Positions 45,012 to 53,463 of a stretch of 64,000 bases of DNA are shown here, piece by piece. Source of the stretch: Evansella sp. AB-P1 (GTDB taxonomy: Bacteria; Bacillota; Bacilli; Bacillales; Salisediminibacteriaceae); NCBI RefSeq assembly GCF_029688925.1, contig NZ_JARUKY010000016.1:46893-110892 (forward strand), written 5' to 3'. Within the stretch, counting starts at the first letter, position 1, and each line of letters begins with the position of its first letter. A program made the position numbers and the translations under genes. The notes beneath the pieces are model-generated. The model was not told where the DNA came from. It made no database searches and was given only the letters and a program-made list of their open reading frames with translations.

Positions 45012-45799
45012 ATGAATGAAAAATTAGAACTAGTTAATTCCGATGAATATGATGATCCAATTTTATATGATTTGGAAAACAACGCTTATATAGAAGACGT
45101 AAAGTTACTTAGAAAATGGGCAGCAGATACTGAGGGAGTAATCATTGATTTAGCATGTGGAACAGGTAGAGCAACCATCCCCTTAGCAAGGGTTGGACAC
45201 AACATGATCGGTGTAGATCTACATAGTGGAATGCTTCATGAAGCAAAACAGAAGACGACTAATACTTCGCTACAGGTAGAGTGGATAGAGCAGGACTGTA
45301 CCAAACTAGATTTAGGAGTAAAAAGTGATTTTATTTTTTCGATTGGTAATTCTTTTCAACACTTTTTAACAAACGTAGCACAAGATAACTTGTTTTGTCT
45401 GTAAATAAGCATTTAAATGTAGGTGGAGTTTTCATATTTGGTACGAGATTTCCTAGTATGGATGAATTGCTTCAACCTAGTACGGAAGAATATTGGAAAA
45501 CATATATAGATAATGAAACGAAAAATAAAGTTGATGTTTATACGATAAGTAGATATGATGCTTTAAATCAATTGCAGCATTATACAACTATACGTAGGTT
45601 TAATAATAGAGATGAAGTTGAAAAGGAAGTGAGAACAACTATAAGCTTACGTTATGTGTTTCCAAAAGAAATGGAACGAATGTTATCCGTAAATGGATTT
45701 GAAATAATAAACGTATATAAAGACTGGGATGAAACCCCTATAACAGAAGACAGTTATGAAATGATTTATGTTTGTAAGAAAAATTCAAGCGTTAGTTAA
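45012..45799 (+). pseudogene. SAM-dependent methyltransferase broken by a frameshift
   Basis: The first frame from ATG 45012 (after AAGGGAG) reads IDLACGTGRATIPLARVGH (SAM motif I), GVDLHSGML and WIEQDCTKLDL, and ends at a stop at 45402-45404. The second frame continues LSVNKHLNVGGVFIFGTRFPS without loss to 45799. The shift falls in a four-T run (45393-45396): one extra T would restore DNLFLSVNKHL. About 262 residues when rejoined. A real deletion, a slip site or a sequencing error in a homopolymer are all possible. Confidence 0.85.
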
Positions 45800-45920
45800 G
45801 TTTCCAATTTCTTTATTAATGCATCGGTAAATGATTGATAGAATAGAATAACTATGTCTATATCTTTTATTAAGAAGATAAATAAATGAAGACTTACGGT
45901 TTAGGAAAGGAGAGATTGTT

Positions 45921-46754
45921 ATTAATAAAGTAATAATAGGTTTGATTATTCTTGCAATACTTTGGGCAGGAAATATAGTGTATTATGAATCTAATCAGCT
46001 AAGTAAGCCGCTGTTCATGAAACATTATTATGAACGTTCGTGGCATGAGGATTGGAATCCAATTCAATTCAGACTACATTATTTAACAAATAAAGGAGAT
46101 CCGATTAGCGTTGCTTCTATCTCCATTCCTGATAAAGATTTACACTTTAGACATAAGCATGAACATACATTCGGTACATATCAATATCAATATCAAGAAT
46201 TAAGAGAAGTAATGGTGGAGTTAGATTATTATACTTGGGGCAGTTATGATCATTCAGATGAATTGTCCATTGAAGAAGTGATTGTGCATTTTACAGATGG
46301 ATCAAAAGAAGTGATTTCAGTAGGTAAAATAAAGTTTAATATTAAAGACGATGAAGGTTATGAAGGAATGCTAATGTCATCAAGTAGCGGGAGCTCTAGT
46401 GACAATACAGGATATACTAATTTTTCATTGGAGGAGTCCATTGTTGTTGAAGGTTTCCATGTACCATTTCAATCTCATTTATCTGATGCTTTATCAATAA
46501 GAATAAATAATGAAGAAATAAATTATAATTCTTTCCCCATTACAATGGAGGATTCTCAATTACTAAGAATAGATTATTCCTTATCCTTTAAGGAGGATGA
46601 AGAGCCATATCAACATTTTTATGAAATAGAAATTCCATTTCATATCTCCACTCTAGAAGGAGAAAAAAGGACTGCTAATGTTACGATTAACTATCAGCCT
46701 TATTTTTCTGACAGCTTAATTAGGGAAATTGTTGCCGAAAGGGGGCAACGATAG
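45921..46754 (+). CDS. membrane-anchored hypothetical protein
   Basis: 277 residues from ATT 45921 (270 from TTG 45942): one N-terminal transmembrane helix (KVIIGLIILAILWAGN) and an extracytoplasmic beta-rich domain. Not recognised. AAAGGAGAG (45906-45914) is 6 nt before ATT, which would give the natural N terminus M-N-K-V-I-I-G-L; the first conventional start, TTG 45942, has no site. ATT is a known but rare start. Its stop overlaps the GTG of the next gene (TAGTG), so the two are coupled. Confidence 0.65.
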   Translation: MNKVIIGLIILAILWAGNIVYYESNQLSKPLFMKHYYERSWHEDWNPIQFRLHYLTNKGDPISVASISIPDKDLHFRHKHEHTFGTYQYQYQELREVMVELDYYTWGSYDHSDELSIEEVIVHFTDGSKEVISVGKIKFNIKDDEGYEGMLMSSSSGSSSDNTGYTNFSLEESIVVEGFHVPFQSHLSDALSIRINNEEINYNSFPITMEDSQLLRIDYSLSFKEDEEPYQHFYEIEIPFHISTLEGEKRTANVTINYQPYFSDSLIREIVAERGQR

Positions 46755-47299
46755 TGACTGCTTATAACTATTTATTTTGGGGCTTTATTATTACATTTAT
46801 AAATATAAATATTGGGATTAATCTCATGCCCGATTTTATTGGATATATCATTATTGTTATTGGACTTACTAAGTTAGTAGACTATTCTACTTATTTTTCT
46901 AAAGGGAAACTTTTTGCATTTATATTAATCTTTTATTCTATTCCTAACTTCTTTGGTTTTGGTGAAACAGTGGGAGGTCATGATCAATATCAACTTGAAT
47001 GGAGTTGGTTATTGTTTGAGCAATTAGGGGTTTTGTTACAGTTATTTCTCATTGGTTTTATTTGTTACGGCATTGTGGAGCATGCAAAGAAAAGTGAGTT
47101 AAATGAATTAGTTGAAGTTGCCATTTTTAGGTGGAAACTATTACTTACTGTTTCTGCTCTACAATTAGCTTTAACACCATTTTTGTTAAATTTTGATCTG
47201 CTGTTAACGTTTCTTTTTCTTATTATGATTATGATGTTTATCTTTTTCATCGTCTTTTTGCATTTGTTACGTAAAGCTTATCGGGAATTTACAAATTAA
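46754..47299 (+). CDS. polytopic hypothetical membrane protein
   Basis: 181 residues with about five transmembrane segments, opening WGFIITFININIGINLMPDFIGYIIIVIGL, a pattern seen in small uncharacterised Bacillus membrane proteins. GTG 46754 shares a base with the preceding stop. Translationally coupled to the membrane-anchored protein before it, so the two probably work as one unit. Function unknown. Confidence 0.75.
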   Translation: MTAYNYLFWGFIITFININIGINLMPDFIGYIIIVIGLTKLVDYSTYFSKGKLFAFILIFYSIPNFFGFGETVGGHDQYQLEWSWLLFEQLGVLLQLFLIGFICYGIVEHAKKSELNELVEVAIFRWKLLLTVSALQLALTPFLLNFDLLLTFLFLIMIMMFIFFIVFLHLLRKAYREFTN

Positions 47300-47474
47300 C
47301 GAAGAAAACAAATGAATGGTGTCATAGAAATGTTTAGCATTAACTGTGAAAAAAGAAGTAAAAAAAGTTAAAAATAGTTGAAACGATTTTAGGTTTCCAA
47401 CGTAATTAAATAATAAGTTTTTGATGATATTGTGTCATTTATTTTACTTTATAAACAAGGGAGAGGAATAGTAT

Positions 47475-47798
47475 ATGGATCATATTAATCAATGGGAAAA
47501 TGCTGAGCCTGGGGTAAAGCGTAAAATTTATCCTCCAGGGAAGTCATTAATGATGATGGAGGTTCATTTTGAAAAAGGTGCTCAAGGTTATGAGCATCAT
47601 CACGTTCATGAACAAATGAGTTACTGTTTAAAAGGGAAAATAGAATTTACTATCGATGGGAAGAAGCAAATAGTGAATGAAGGGGAAACGGTTGTTATAC
47701 CAAGAAATGCAGTGCATGGGGTAACTGCATTAGAAGAGAGTGCACTGCTTGATACGTTTACTCCGTTAAGGGAAGATTTATTAGAAAAACGTAAATAA
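47475..47798 (+). CDS. cupin domain protein
   Basis: 107-residue single-domain cupin. Motif 1 GYEHHHVHEQMSYCLKG has the metal-binding His-His-Glu set (H-x-H-x3-E), and motif 2 is GETVVIPRNAVHGV with the last His. Such small cupins bind metal and act as isomerases, dioxygenases or sensors. Strong GGGAGAGGAA site. The 57-residue membrane peptide follows 26 bp later. Confidence 0.88.
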   Translation: MDHINQWENAEPGVKRKIYPPGKSLMMMEVHFEKGAQGYEHHHVHEQMSYCLKGKIEFTIDGKKQIVNEGETVVIPRNAVHGVTALEESALLDTFTPLREDLLEKRK

Positions 47799-47824
47799 AC
47801 CGAACGTTTTATGGAGGGTATTTT

Positions 47825-47998
47825 ATGTTCAATGAAACGATGAAAATAGCTTTATTTATCGGCGTTTTTGTTGGGATTATCGTTTTCATCCAACAGTATA
47901 TTTTCCCTCAAGCGACTACTATCCTATCCGTTATTATTGCTAGTAGTTCTGCAATAGTAGGGGGATTAATAAGCTTTAAATTATTCCGTAAAAAATAG
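47825..47998 (+). CDS. 57-residue small membrane protein
   Basis: ATG 47825 with GGAGGG 7 nt upstream. Two hydrophobic segments (KIALFIGVFVGIIVFIQQYI and ILSVIIASSSAIVGGLISF) joined by a short FPQATT turn and ending in KLFRKK. No known family. It lies between the cupin and another small membrane protein, in the same direction, and may be part of one transcript. Confidence 0.7.
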   Translation: MFNETMKIALFIGVFVGIIVFIQQYIFPQATTILSVIIASSSAIVGGLISFKLFRKK

Positions 47999-48033
47999 TG
48001 TTTAGTAAGGTTCAGAGAGAAAGGAGAATGAAC

Positions 48034-48333
48034 GTGAAAAAACGTTCCATAGTAGGTAACGATATTTCTGTTGAAGAAAAGAAGTATATTGACAATATAA
48101 AAAAACAGAATCCTTATGGAATTATCACGTTAATGATGGGGGGCGTCTCCTTTCTATTTGGACCCATCATCGTATTCCTCCCTATTGCTACACTATTATT
48201 TGGCTTGCTTACATTTAGGACTTTTGATAGAAAAATAGAAGATAACCCATGGACTTTCTACATTGGAATAGGTTTAGCGGGTTACGGCTTATATTTATTT
48301 ATAACCAACTATCAGCATGAAATTATACTTTAA
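48034..48333 (+). CDS. small two-helix membrane protein
   Basis: 99 residues: a polar N-terminal segment, then two to three transmembrane helices (GIITLMMGGVSFLFGPIIVFLPIATLLFGLL and TFYIGIGLAGYGLYLF). GTG 48034 is chosen since AAGGAG at 48021-48026 is 7 nt away; ATG 48028 is too close. Resembles uncharacterised YidH/CcmH-like bacillus membrane proteins, but no family can be named. Confidence 0.65.
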   Translation: MKKRSIVGNDISVEEKKYIDNIKKQNPYGIITLMMGGVSFLFGPIIVFLPIATLLFGLLTFRTFDRKIEDNPWTFYIGIGLAGYGLYLFITNYQHEIIL

Positions 48334-48366
48334 GGGCCTTGTTAAGTTAATGAACAAAAAATAGAT

Positions 48367-48400
48367 TATAAAAAAGAAGCCATAGAGCTTCTTTTTTATA
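48367..48400. terminator. bidirectional terminator
   Basis: TATAAAAAAGAAGC (48367-48380) pairs perfectly with GCTTCTTTTTTATA (48387-48400) across a 6-nt loop, with A- and T-runs in the stem. It serves both convergent genes. Confidence 0.9.
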
Positions 48401-48441
48401 ATTAGAAGGAAATAAATTTTTGCATCGTTAGAATCGACCCA

Positions 48442-48747
48442 CTAGTCCACTGTTAAGGTTGGCTCTATTCGAAATAGGATATTTAGGTCATTTATCATAC
48501 TTGCGAATGTCATAATTTCGTTATTCAGCTGTTCCATTTTATCTCCATTATTCTCCACCAATAGTTCTTTTGTTTTATATGTGACGATCTTCTCTAATTC
48601 CTTTATTTTGTCAGGAATTTTTGCTCTTTCTTTTTCCCAACTGGACAATATCATTGATTGCTCTTTTAATGTATAACTCTTCCAATCTCTATCAAGATTT
48701 GGTATGGATATCCCAAGTCTTTCATCTTTTACAAACAATCCAAGCAT
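48442..48747 (-). CDS. hypothetical coiled-coil protein
   Basis: 101 residues, mostly charged helices with a heptad pattern (EKERAKIPDKIKELEKIVTYKTKELL...MEQLNNEIMTFASMINDL). The start ATG at 48747 has AAAAGGAG upstream on this strand; the 30-residue N-terminal extension in the longer frame lacks one. No membrane segment or known domain. Not recognised; might be a phage- or radical-type regulatory partner, without support. Confidence 0.6.
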   Translation of the reverse strand: MLGLFVKDERLGISIPNLDRDWKSYTLKEQSMILSSWEKERAKIPDKIKELEKIVTYKTKELLVENNGDKMEQLNNEIMTFASMINDLNILFRIEPTLTVD

Positions 48748-48996
48748 ATAATCCACTCCTTTTATAGTAACCTTGTAAATTTTAAGGATCATTGTTAGTT
48801 TTAACTTCCCTTTAAGGATCACTGTATATAGCAATTTATTATGTATTAAAAAGAAACGATCTACATTACATTATACCTTCTTCATTTCATCACCTTCAAC
48901 ATTCACGTTTTACTTTACATAGATCAAAAGTATTAACAAATTAGACATAATTAAATGGTGCCGCTTGTATAATGGAAAAAGAAGGGAGGTGAACGT

Positions 48997-49380
48997 ATGG
49001 GAGTAAATTTTATAAAAATTTCTGTGGTGTACTTCGTTATTGGTGTGATACTTGGTTATTATATGTCCATTTCTAATGCATATCACTTAACTGGTGTTCA
49101 TGCACACATCAACTTACTAGGCTGGACCTCCATGACTTTAGCAGGTATTATTTATGCTTTATTTCCTAAAACAGAATCTAGTATTCTAGGTAAAATTCAT
49201 TTTTGGCTACACAACATCGGTCTTCCCCTTATGATGATCGGATTATTCCTATTGTTACAGGGGAATAGTTCACTTGAATTTCTTATTCCTATTGGAGCAA
49301 CAATAGTTGTGGTGGCTGTTATTATTTTTGCAATTAACCTTTTCTTAAACTTAAAAAAAGAAGCTATTTCAGTGAAGTAG
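48997..49380 (+). CDS. heme-copper oxidase subunit I-like small membrane protein
   Basis: 127 residues with four transmembrane helices. THGVHAHINLLGWTSM-like text (VHAHINLLGW) and KIHFWLHNIGLPLM match the NnrS/cbb3 subunit I style of helices with paired histidines, so a heme or metal site is plausible. It is far too short to be an oxidase. GAAGGGAGGTG precedes ATG 48997. Such short relatives are known in Bacilli without assigned function. Confidence 0.7.
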   Translation: MGVNFIKISVVYFVIGVILGYYMSISNAYHLTGVHAHINLLGWTSMTLAGIIYALFPKTESSILGKIHFWLHNIGLPLMMIGLFLLLQGNSSLEFLIPIGATIVVVAVIIFAINLFLNLKKEAISVK

Positions 49381-49437
49381 ATACTTACATCATATTAAAA
49401 TAAGATTTCTGTCATTTATACTTTTATAAAGAAACAA

Positions 49438-49467
49438 AAAGAGTCTCTTTAAGTAGAGACTTTTTTC
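49438..49467 (+). terminator. Rho-independent terminator
   Basis: AGTCTCT (49442-49448) pairs with AGAGACT (49455-49461), extended by A-T pairs, followed by TTTTTT. Confidence 0.88.
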
Positions 49468-49531
49468 TATTTAATAGTCTATATGGTTTAATTTTGGAAA
49501 AATATAAAAGGACCTCTAAAGGACTACTTTA

Positions 49532-50026
49532 TTAATTTAACTCTATTTCTGATTCTGTTACTTGGTAGCTGAAGAAAGTTTGGAACCGGAAGTACATCAT
49601 ACTTAAGTCCAATTCAACCATTAATAATAGATTTAACATATATTGTTCTAGTCTGTTTAAAGGTACATTATTTTGTATCTTATTTTCATAGTGGAGAAAA
49701 ACTTTTTTGGCATTTTCATGAATGTAAAAAATTCGTTTTTTTGGATAGTGTAAATCTTCACGTAGACGTATAACAAAGTACTTTTTTTGATCAGTCGTTA
49801 AGTATGGAGAAGTTACAAATAAGTGTGCTTTCTTATCTATATCCTTATTGTTTCTATATACATTATACCAACGATAGACACAGTCAGATAATAAAAATAT
49901 GAATAAAAAAAATGCCCCTAAATGATTTCCATGTAAAAATAGAGCATATGAAATTGTGCCACCCATCCCTAGTAACATAATGGAAATAAAATACCATTCA
50001 GTATACGATGATTTAAAACCTTCCAT
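49532..50026 (-). CDS. hypothetical protein with two N-terminal membrane helices
   Basis: 164 residues: two helices (about 12-28 and 32-46) and a cytosolic C-terminal domain rich in Tyr, Lys and His (KYFVIRLREDLHYPKKRIFYIHENAKKVF). Not recognised. AAAGGGAGA precedes the ATG. It is convergent with the oxidase-like gene and stands alone upstream of a 417-bp gap. Confidence 0.6.
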   Translation of the reverse strand: MEGFKSSYTEWYFISIMLLGMGGTISYALFLHGNHLGAFFLFIFLLSDCVYRWYNVYRNNKDIDKKAHLFVTSPYLTTDQKKYFVIRLREDLHYPKKRIFYIHENAKKVFLHYENKIQNNVPLNRLEQYMLNLLLMVELDLSMMYFRFQTFFSYQVTESEIELN

Positions 50027-50443
50027 GACATTTCTCCCTTTAGAAAATTATTCCAAAATGTACATGAAAAGTTTTCCACCATATTTTAATTTTATGTAAA
50101 GATGTTGAAATAAAATATACGCATACTACCAAATGTAAAATAACTTTGAGGTAAATTTCTTACAATATCTAAAACTAAAAACTAAGTTTAGTAAGTAGAT
50201 ATGGGACAAAAATGTGTAATAAAAGAAAATGAGGGAATGTTTAAGGAAAAGTGTTGTTTTTACATGCGATATAATATGTAAATGCCCTATCTTAGATTAA
50301 GGTATTATTAATAGGAAGAAAAAGAGAAATAGTAGTACAAGAATGATAAAGGTTTAAATAAGCTATTATTTTTTCTTATTTCCTTAACGCCAATGAGAGT
50401 ATATAATAGGACTAATAATCTTACGAAAAAAAAGGAGAAAAAG
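50027..50443. other. divergent spacer upstream of the DUF1002 gene
   Basis: AT-rich, no gene. A TATAAT at 50402-50407 close to the DUF1002 start could be a -10, but its -35 is poor. Short palindromic runs (TAAACTAAGTTTAG near 50170-50190) were seen. No other structure stands out. Confidence 0.45.
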
Positions 50444-51355
50444 ATGATGAAGAAAATATCAATGTTGCTGATATTTGTATTGTTGCTAGGAACTTTCATT
50501 TCCCCGATGGTTTTAGCTGATGGGGATGGAGAAAATGATGCTATAGATGAGCTTCATGGTAAACCGATACTAGTTTTAGGTGAAGCTTTAAGTGAAAACC
50601 AAAGGGATCAAGTTCGAGATTCATTAAATGCTACAAACACGGATCAAGTAGAAGAGTACATTGTAACTGGTCAAGATTTACAAAATTTTATCGGTGGTAA
50701 TCCTAATGCTAATATGTATTCATCTGCGAAGGTTACACATAAAAATGAAGGACACGGTGTTGTTGTTGAGATTGTGACCCCAGAAAACATTACGTCAGTC
50801 ACAAGAGAAATGTATGCTAATGCCTTGCTGACAGCTGGAGTAGAAAATGCTTTAGTAGAGGTAGCTTCCCCATTAAAAGTAACAGGTCATTCAGCTTTAG
50901 TAGGTATTTACAAAGCCTTTAATGTTGAGGGTGAATCACTTGATCAAGACAGAATGGAAGTAGCCAATCAAGAATTAAACGTAGTAACAGAGATTGTAGA
51001 CGAAGAGGGAATTGATGCTGATGAAGTAACAGCATTACTAACGGAAATTAAAAAGGTAATTTCAGAGTTAGATCCTGCAACTAGAGAGGAAATTGAACAG
51101 ATTGTTAATGAACAATTACAAAACTTTAATTTAGAACTAAGTCCTGAACATCGTGAATTACTAATTGATTTATTTGATAGAATGCGTAGTTTAAATATTG
51201 ATTTCGGTCAAGTTACTCAGCAGTTAGAAGACATTGTAAGTGATATAAGAGGGAGACTAGACGGAATTACAAATGTAGATACGGAAGGGCTATGGAATGG
51301 CATAAAAAATTTCTTCCAATCTATAGCAAAATGGTTCTCTGGTTTGTTTGATTAA
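50444..51355 (+). CDS. secreted DUF1002 protein (YpuA-like)
   Basis: 303-residue secreted protein. An N-terminal signal peptide (MMKKISMLLIFVLLLGTFISPMVLA, cleavage after A-D) is followed by the DUF1002 core: ITGQDLQNFIGGNPNANMYSSAKV-type block, VVVEIVTPENITSVT, TAGVENALVEVASPLKVTGHSALVGIYKAF. The C-terminal 50 residues are an amphipathic helix with W-rich end. B. subtilis YpuA belongs to the sigma-M envelope stress regulon; no such promoter was proved here. GGAGAAAA precedes ATG 50444. Confidence 0.88.
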   Translation: MMKKISMLLIFVLLLGTFISPMVLADGDGENDAIDELHGKPILVLGEALSENQRDQVRDSLNATNTDQVEEYIVTGQDLQNFIGGNPNANMYSSAKVTHKNEGHGVVVEIVTPENITSVTREMYANALLTAGVENALVEVASPLKVTGHSALVGIYKAFNVEGESLDQDRMEVANQELNVVTEIVDEEGIDADEVTALLTEIKKVISELDPATREEIEQIVNEQLQNFNLELSPEHRELLIDLFDRMRSLNIDFGQVTQQLEDIVSDIRGRLDGITNVDTEGLWNGIKNFFQSIAKWFSGLFD

Positions 51356-51378
51356 TGTATTTTATATTTAAATTGAAT

Positions 51379-51415
51379 GAAGCTATCCCTTCAATGAGAG
51401 GGGTAGTTTCTTTTT
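51379..51415 (+). terminator. terminator of the DUF1002 gene
   Basis: GAAGCTATCCCT (51379-51390) pairs with AGGGGTAGTTTC (51399-51410), two G-U, followed by TTTTT. Confidence 0.88.
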
Positions 51416-51436
51416 ATTTGCGATTTTAAAAATTTT

Positions 51437-51600
51437 GTCTACCCTGAAAATAAGAATAGCTCTAGACGACCGCAAAGCTTAAAAATCATGGAATGCAGTA
51501 GCCAAGAAGCGTTCTAGAAGCCCGGAAAGCAGTGAAAAAAGCAAATGCGGTATTCATAATGAAATGTGTGGAGACTGAGGCGTTGCCCGTTGGAAAGCAA
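51437..51600 (+). repeat. intergenic repeat copy after the DUF1002 terminator
   Basis: GTCTACCCTGAAAATAAG at 51437-51454, 22 bp after the terminator. The rest (AGACGACCGCAAAGC, AAGCAGTG, GCCCGTTGG) is diverged and the GGAAGGCAGCGACTC block is lost. Confidence 0.75.
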
Positions 51601-51683
51601 CAACAAATGTGTTTTCTAGATCATAAGAAATTGCTAAACTTATATTAGTTATAACTAGGGAATATATGAAGGAGTGATGAGAA

Positions 51684-52178
51684 ATGGGGAAGTATAAAAT
51701 AATATCAAAACCATCTTACCGTGCAGTTGGCTTAAAATGGGACGGACCATGGTCAAAGATAAACGAATTAAAAAATATCATACATACGATGAGTGTAAGA
51801 GTGGTAGAGTTAGAAAAAGCCGTTGATCCATCTATACAGTTAGGTTTATCCTATCATATTCGTAAGGATGGTTTTACTCATTATTCTGTTTATGAAGTGA
51901 CGGAGAATCAAATTGTACCAGAAGGAATGGTAGAAATAACGGTACCTGCGTTTACTTATATACTAAAGGAGCATCGTAAAGGAGAGAATATTGGAAAATC
52001 TTATGATGAGATATCCCAATTTTTAAATGATAGTGACTACAGGCCGTTTCGTGATATTACTGTTCCGTACGATGTATTACCTATTAAACATGAAAGGTAT
52101 CCAAAGGATAGAGATATAGAAGACCCTCATTTTGAAATCCTAATTCCGGTTGTAAAGAAGGATAAAACAAAGGGATAG
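51684..52178 (+). CDS. GyrI-like/AraC-effector-binding-domain protein
   Basis: 164-residue stand-alone effector-binding (GyrI-like, SOUL/BacA-type) domain: YKIISKPSYRAVGLKWDGPW opening, LGLSYHIRKDGFTHYSVYEV, VPEGMVEITVPAFTYILKEHRKG and the late FEILIPV strand. Such proteins bind small molecules or protect gyrase, and often occur alone in Firmicutes. AAGGAGTGA precedes ATG 51684. No partner gene is adjacent. Confidence 0.85.
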   Translation: MGKYKIISKPSYRAVGLKWDGPWSKINELKNIIHTMSVRVVELEKAVDPSIQLGLSYHIRKDGFTHYSVYEVTENQIVPEGMVEITVPAFTYILKEHRKGENIGKSYDEISQFLNDSDYRPFRDITVPYDVLPIKHERYPKDRDIEDPHFEILIPVVKKDKTKG

Positions 52179-52311
52179 TTTGATAAGCTTATTTCTAAAA
52201 AATATTTAATTATTTGAGGATTGATAAATTTGATATGGTAGAAACGAAGCAAATTATTAGTGTAGAAATAGATACGTAAAAAAATTTCTCAATCATGTGT
52301 TACAAATGAAG

Positions 52312-52352
52312 AAAAGTGGTTTCAAAGCAAAAGAATTGAAACCACTTTTTTT
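52312..52352. terminator. bidirectional terminator
   Basis: AAAAGTGGTTTC (52312-52323) pairs perfectly with GAAACCACTTTT (52338-52349), then TTT. It serves the GyrI-like gene and the convergent His-rich gene. Confidence 0.9.
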
Positions 52353-52361
52353 CATTTGACT

Positions 52362-52712
52362 TCAATGATTGTTTACTATATCTACAGGCCCGTGATCATC
52401 GCAATGATCCCCATGAACATGGTGCAATCTTCCATTTACTAAATAATCCATATGATCCCCGTGAGGTACTAATTCGTGACCACAATCTTCCGAATGAACA
52501 CATCCGCAACTTATTTCATTACAATTATCTGGATTATTATCACTTACGGGAACTCTACATTCATCCCAATGACCATTATGTTCGCGATGCAAATGTCCAT
52601 TATGAACATAATCAATATGATCATTATGGCGTATCTTTGTATGCCCACATTCACTACTGTGTTGGTGAGAGTGATTACTATGAACGTGGTGATCTTGTTC
52701 TTGATTTTTCAT
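52362..52712 (-). CDS. His/Cys-rich tandem-repeat metal-binding protein
   Basis: 116 residues with 27 histidines and 8 cysteines. A His-rich N terminus (DHHVHSNHSHQHSS) precedes two copies of a 31-residue unit: residues 22-52 (CGHTKIRHNDHIDYVHNGHL...WDEC) and 77-107 (CGHELVPHGDHMDYLVNGRL...CDDH). They share C-G-H-x5-H-x-D-H-x-D-Y-x2-N-G-x-L-H-x3-H. A C-x4-C-G-C cluster lies between. No signal peptide, so a cytosolic zinc, nickel or copper store or chaperone is probable. AGGAGGGGA precedes the ATG at 52712. No metal transporter is adjacent. Confidence 0.8.
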   Translation of the reverse strand: MKNQEQDHHVHSNHSHQHSSECGHTKIRHNDHIDYVHNGHLHREHNGHWDECRVPVSDNNPDNCNEISCGCVHSEDCGHELVPHGDHMDYLVNGRLHHVHGDHCDDHGPVDIVNNH

Positions 52713-52883
52713 CAATATCCCCTCCTGATCCTATACTTTCCCTAAATTAAATTAGAATAACCGTATTATCAAAAAGTCATTTATGTCGATGTTAAAGCCT
52801 TATTTTTGGAAAAGTATGCAATTAGGACAAGAGTGGAGTCATACAAATAAGTAGATACATATGGAGGTGTGTAGTGATAAATT

Positions 52884-53291
52884 ATGGGAAACTATTTTAT
52901 CGTTAGTAATACGGAAGGTTTAAATTTGTTGTGTATCTACTATGGAAATAAAAAGTCTAACGTTATCCGAAATAAAGAAAAAATTAGCCAAGGAGATATC
53001 CTTGAAATATTGGACGAAGGTAAATTTATATTAGGGCTTGGCTGGTATGTTTTAGTTATCATTAATAATGAGCAAAGTGTATTTGCGTCCATTAGTGAAC
53101 TAGAAAAAGGGATGGAAAAAAAAGAACTTCAATCCTTAATAGACTTAGAATTAGAACACAATTATTTAAAGTATCAAGTAGAACGTGCACTTATATTGAA
53201 AAATAAAGAATTATTTAAGAATGTGATAAATCAATATAAAGACTTTCATTTCCTAAAAAAGAAATCACGAGTAGGATTTTTAAATATTTAA
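52884..53291 (+). CDS. hypothetical protein with a C-terminal IDEAL-like segment
   Basis: 135 residues. The N-terminal half (FIVSNTEGLNLLCIYYGNKK, GDILEILDEGKFILGLGWYVLVII) is a small beta domain that I do not recognise. The C-terminal YQVERALILKNKELFKNVINQYK fits the IDEAL-domain pattern (ID-x-ALd-x-x-D-x-x-x-F), seen in YpiB-type and ComK-linked Bacillus proteins. ATG 52884 is 14 nt after GGAGGTGTG, a long spacing. Confidence 0.6.
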   Translation: MGNYFIVSNTEGLNLLCIYYGNKKSNVIRNKEKISQGDILEILDEGKFILGLGWYVLVIINNEQSVFASISELEKGMEKKELQSLIDLELEHNYLKYQVERALILKNKELFKNVINQYKDFHFLKKKSRVGFLNI

Positions 53292-53323
53292 TGATTGAAA
53301 TTTTAGTACTGTTAAGTGTTTGT

Positions 53324-53349
53324 TACGTCCTTGTAGGGCGTATTTTTTT
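53324..53349 (+). terminator. Rho-independent terminator
   Basis: TACGTCCT (53324-53331) pairs with AGGGCGTA (53335-53342) (one G-U) across TGT, then TTTTTTT. Confidence 0.88.
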
Positions 53350-53463
53350 ACAATAATTTCAATTTTTTTGGAATACTCCTTTACATATTGTTAAATTATG
53401 TATACAATAACTTTAAATAGCAAATGATATATAACAATTGATATAAAAGGAGTTTGAATCAGT

